From Alphaproteobacteria bacterium (GTDB lineage Bacteria; Pseudomonadota; Alphaproteobacteria; Micropepsales; Micropepsaceae): a stretch of 5,810 nucleotides of DNA. The stretch covers positions 1 through 5,810 of the forward strand of contig PKWC01000204.1 in assembly GCA_003131925.1 (NCBI GenBank), given 5' to 3'. Both the position numbers and the translations under genes were made by a program. The first letter of the stretch is position 1. The number at the start of each line of letters is the position of its first letter. The notes beneath the pieces are model-generated. The model saw only the letters and a list, made by a program, of their open reading frames with translations, searched no databases and was not told where the DNA came from. Positions 4,216 to 5,810 of this stretch are shown here, piece after piece.

Positions 4216-5760
4216 ATGAACGGCGCAGAAAGCCTGGTCCGCACGCTGGTCGCTTCGGACGTCGAAGTTTGCTTCGCCAATCCCGGCACGTCCGAAATGC
4301 ATTTCGTGGCGGCGCTCGACCGTGTGGAAGGAATGCGCGCGGTGCTGACGCTTTTCGAAGGCGTTGCCACAGGGGCAGCCGACGGCTACGGGCGCATGGC
4401 CGAAAAACCGGCCGCAACGTTGCTGCATCTCGGGCCTGGCCTCGCGAACGGCCTCGCCAATCTGCACAACGCCCGCCGCGCTGCCACGCCGATCGTCAAC
4501 ATCGTCGGCGATCACGCCACCTATCACGCCCAATATGATCCGCCGCTCGCTTCCGACATCGCCGGATTTGCGCGTCCCGTTTCGGCCTGGGTCCATTTCA
4601 GCATGAGCGCGGCGACAGTCGCCGAGGACGGCGCGCGGGCTGTGCAGGCGGCGCGGCAGGCTCCGGGACAGATCGCCACGCTCATTCTCCCGGCAGACAC
4701 AGCGTGGCTGGAAGCGGAGCGTCCAGCTTCGCCCCTACCCGTTCAGGGACCGAGCCGCGTTTCCCAACACGCGATCGACGACGTCGCGCAAGCGCTTTGC
4801 GAAGGGCGGAGGAGCGCCATGCTGCTGCGCGGCAGCGCTCTTGGACGTCGCGGACTTGAAGCGACCGGCCGCATCGCCGCGAAATCCGGCGCGCGAATAT
4901 TGTGCGACACGTTCTCGCCCCGGATCACGCGCGGGGCGGGACTCGTGGCGGCCGAGCGCTTCCCCTATTTCGCGGAGCAGATCGTCGAATTCCTGCGCGA
5001 TTTCGAATTGCTCATCCTTGCCGGCTCGAAACCGCCGGTTTCGTTCTTTGCCTATCCCGGCAAGGCGAGCTGGTGCGTCCCGGAAGGATGCCGAATCCTG
5101 TATCTCGCGCACCCGCATGAGGATGCTGTCACAGCGCTCGAAGCTGTCGCCGAGGCGATCGCGGCGCCACGAGATCCTGCCGCCCGCGCTCCCCTGGAAA
5201 GACCGGAACTTCCAGAAGGCAAGCTGAACGCCTACACGGCGGGACAGGTGATCGGTCATTTCCTTCCCGAAGGCGCGATCATTTCCGACGAAGCCGCGAC
5301 GTCGGGACTGGGCACCGCTTCATACACGGCGGGTGCTCCGCCACACGATCTTCTCTCGCTGACCGGCGGCTCGATCGGGCTCGGGGTTCCGATGGCCACC
5401 GGCGCCGCCCTCGCCTGCCCCGACCGGAAGGTGATCTGCCTGCAGGGCGATGGCGGTGCGATGTACACGCTTCAGGCGTTGTGGACGCAGGCGCGCGAGA
5501 AGCTCGATGTGACCACGGTGATCTTCGCCAACCGCTCCTACTACATTCTCAATATCGAGCTGATGCGCGTCGGCGCGGAGAATCCGGGCCCCAAGGCGCT
5601 TTCGATGCTCGACCTCCATAACCCCGAGCTCGACTGGGTAAGCCTCGCGCGCGGAATGGGCGTGGAAGCATCGCGAGCGGAAACCAACGCCGATTTCGCA
5701 TCCGCATTCGCCGATGCGATGAAGTCGCGCGGACCTCGCCTGATTGAAGTCGTGCTTTAA
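4216..5760 (+). CDS. ThDP-dependent enzyme, IlvX-like 'acetolactate synthase large subunit' family
   Basis: A 514-residue thiamine-diphosphate enzyme with the three-domain acetolactate synthase/benzoylformate decarboxylase fold. The N-terminal PYR domain holds FANPGTSEMHF (20-30), catalytic FEG with Glu48 (which activates the cofactor), GAADGYGR (53-60) and HLGPGLANGLANLHNARRA (71-89). The middle domain spans roughly 185-320, with LLILAGSKPPVSFFAYPG at 265-282. The C-terminal PP domain carries LTGGSIGLGVPMATGAALA (382-400) and the ThDP/Mg motif GDGGAMYTL (411-419) ending at Asn439. It resembles, from memory, Mycobacterium tuberculosis IlvX (about 515 residues), starting with the same MNGA and sharing CFANPGTSEMHFVAALD. 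Such proteins are annotated as acetolactate synthase, but they are shorter than true AHAS (about 550-590), no small subunit (ilvN/H) is adjacent, and His71 aligns with benzoylformate decarboxylase His70. A 2-oxoacid decarboxylase or carboligase role is equally likely. The SD is weak (GGGTGA, 4207-4212). Cytosolic, monocistronic. Confidence 0.9.
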   Translation: MNGAESLVRTLVASDVEVCFANPGTSEMHFVAALDRVEGMRAVLTLFEGVATGAADGYGRMAEKPAATLLHLGPGLANGLANLHNARRAATPIVNIVGDHATYHAQYDPPLASDIAGFARPVSAWVHFSMSAATVAEDGARAVQAARQAPGQIATLILPADTAWLEAERPASPLPVQGPSRVSQHAIDDVAQALCEGRRSAMLLRGSALGRRGLEATGRIAAKSGARILCDTFSPRITRGAGLVAAERFPYFAEQIVEFLRDFELLILAGSKPPVSFFAYPGKASWCVPEGCRILYLAHPHEDAVTALEAVAEAIAAPRDPAARAPLERPELPEGKLNAYTAGQVIGHFLPEGAIISDEAATSGLGTASYTAGAPPHDLLSLTGGSIGLGVPMATGAALACPDRKVICLQGDGGAMYTLQALWTQAREKLDVTTVIFANRSYYILNIELMRVGAENPGPKALSMLDLHNPELDWVSLARGMGVEASRAETNADFASAFADAMKSRGPRLIEVVL

Positions 5761-5787
5761 AGTGTATTTCGTTTACCTTCAACCAAA

Positions 5788-5810
5788 CTTGTCATTCCCG
5801 CCGAAGCGGG
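5788..5810. repeat. REP-like palindromic repeat, cut by right edge
   Basis: CTTGTCATTCCCGC (5788-5801) is the exact reverse complement of 26-39. CCCGC (5797-5801) pairs with GCGGG (5806-5810) around CGAA, and the window ends at the stem tip's far arm, so the element probably continues outside. It begins 27 bases after the ThDP-gene stop and may double as its 3' end structure. Confidence 0.55.

Noticed and set aside
4117..4596. 159-codon minus-strand frame over the start of the ThDP enzyme
   Set aside because: It overlaps the strongly conserved PYR domain coding region and carries no recognisable motif or Shine-Dalgarno site.

Overview
The window reads as ordinary chromosomal sequence from an alphaproteobacterium, most likely of the order Hyphomicrobiales (Rhizobiales). 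The pointers are a cysteine-free 55-residue ribosomal protein L33 of the alphaproteobacterial type, a secreted DUF1236-domain protein (a family concentrated in that order), a GGAAC-N16-CGTT promoter of the EcfG general-stress type, GC-rich codon usage, and short palindromic intergenic repeats containing TTGTCAT followed by a G/C-rich stem. This placement is inference from family knowledge; no search was run.

Layout from left to right: a palindromic repeat (6-39); a candidate promoter and rpmG (143-310, +), which ends in a strong intrinsic terminator (333-364); a PuuC-like NAD(P)+ aldehyde dehydrogenase (460-1950, +); a 213-bp convergent gap holding two inverted REP-like palindromes (1984-2120); an LLM-class flavin/F420-type oxidoreductase (2164-3009, -); a divergent intergenic region with the EcfG-type promoter and a very short leader ORF; a secreted DUF1236 protein (3194-3733, +); a hairpin in the convergent gap; a 74-residue dodecin (3797-4021, -) behind a structured leader; a thiamine-diphosphate enzyme of the IlvX/benzoylformate-decarboxylase-like type (4216-5760, +); and a second palindromic repeat cut by the right edge (5788-5810).

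The genes look like independent single-gene units: no two adjacent protein genes form an operon with short same-strand spacing. Two loose themes can be suggested. One is stress and envelope or flavin homeostasis (EcfG-promoted DUF1236 protein, dodecin). The other is 2-oxoacid/aldehyde metabolism (ThDP enzyme producing an aldehyde or acyloin, aldehyde dehydrogenase oxidising aldehydes, LLM flavoenzyme). The second link is weak because the genes are separated and differently oriented.

I found no phage, IS element, CRISPR array, toxin-antitoxin pair, tRNA or rRNA, and no convincing undescribed multi-gene system. The observations most worth a second look are the EcfG-type promoter and the short ORF it conflicts with, the mixed active-site signature of the ThDP enzyme, the dodecin lacking the usual flavin-stacking residues, and the SD-masking fold in front of dodecin.
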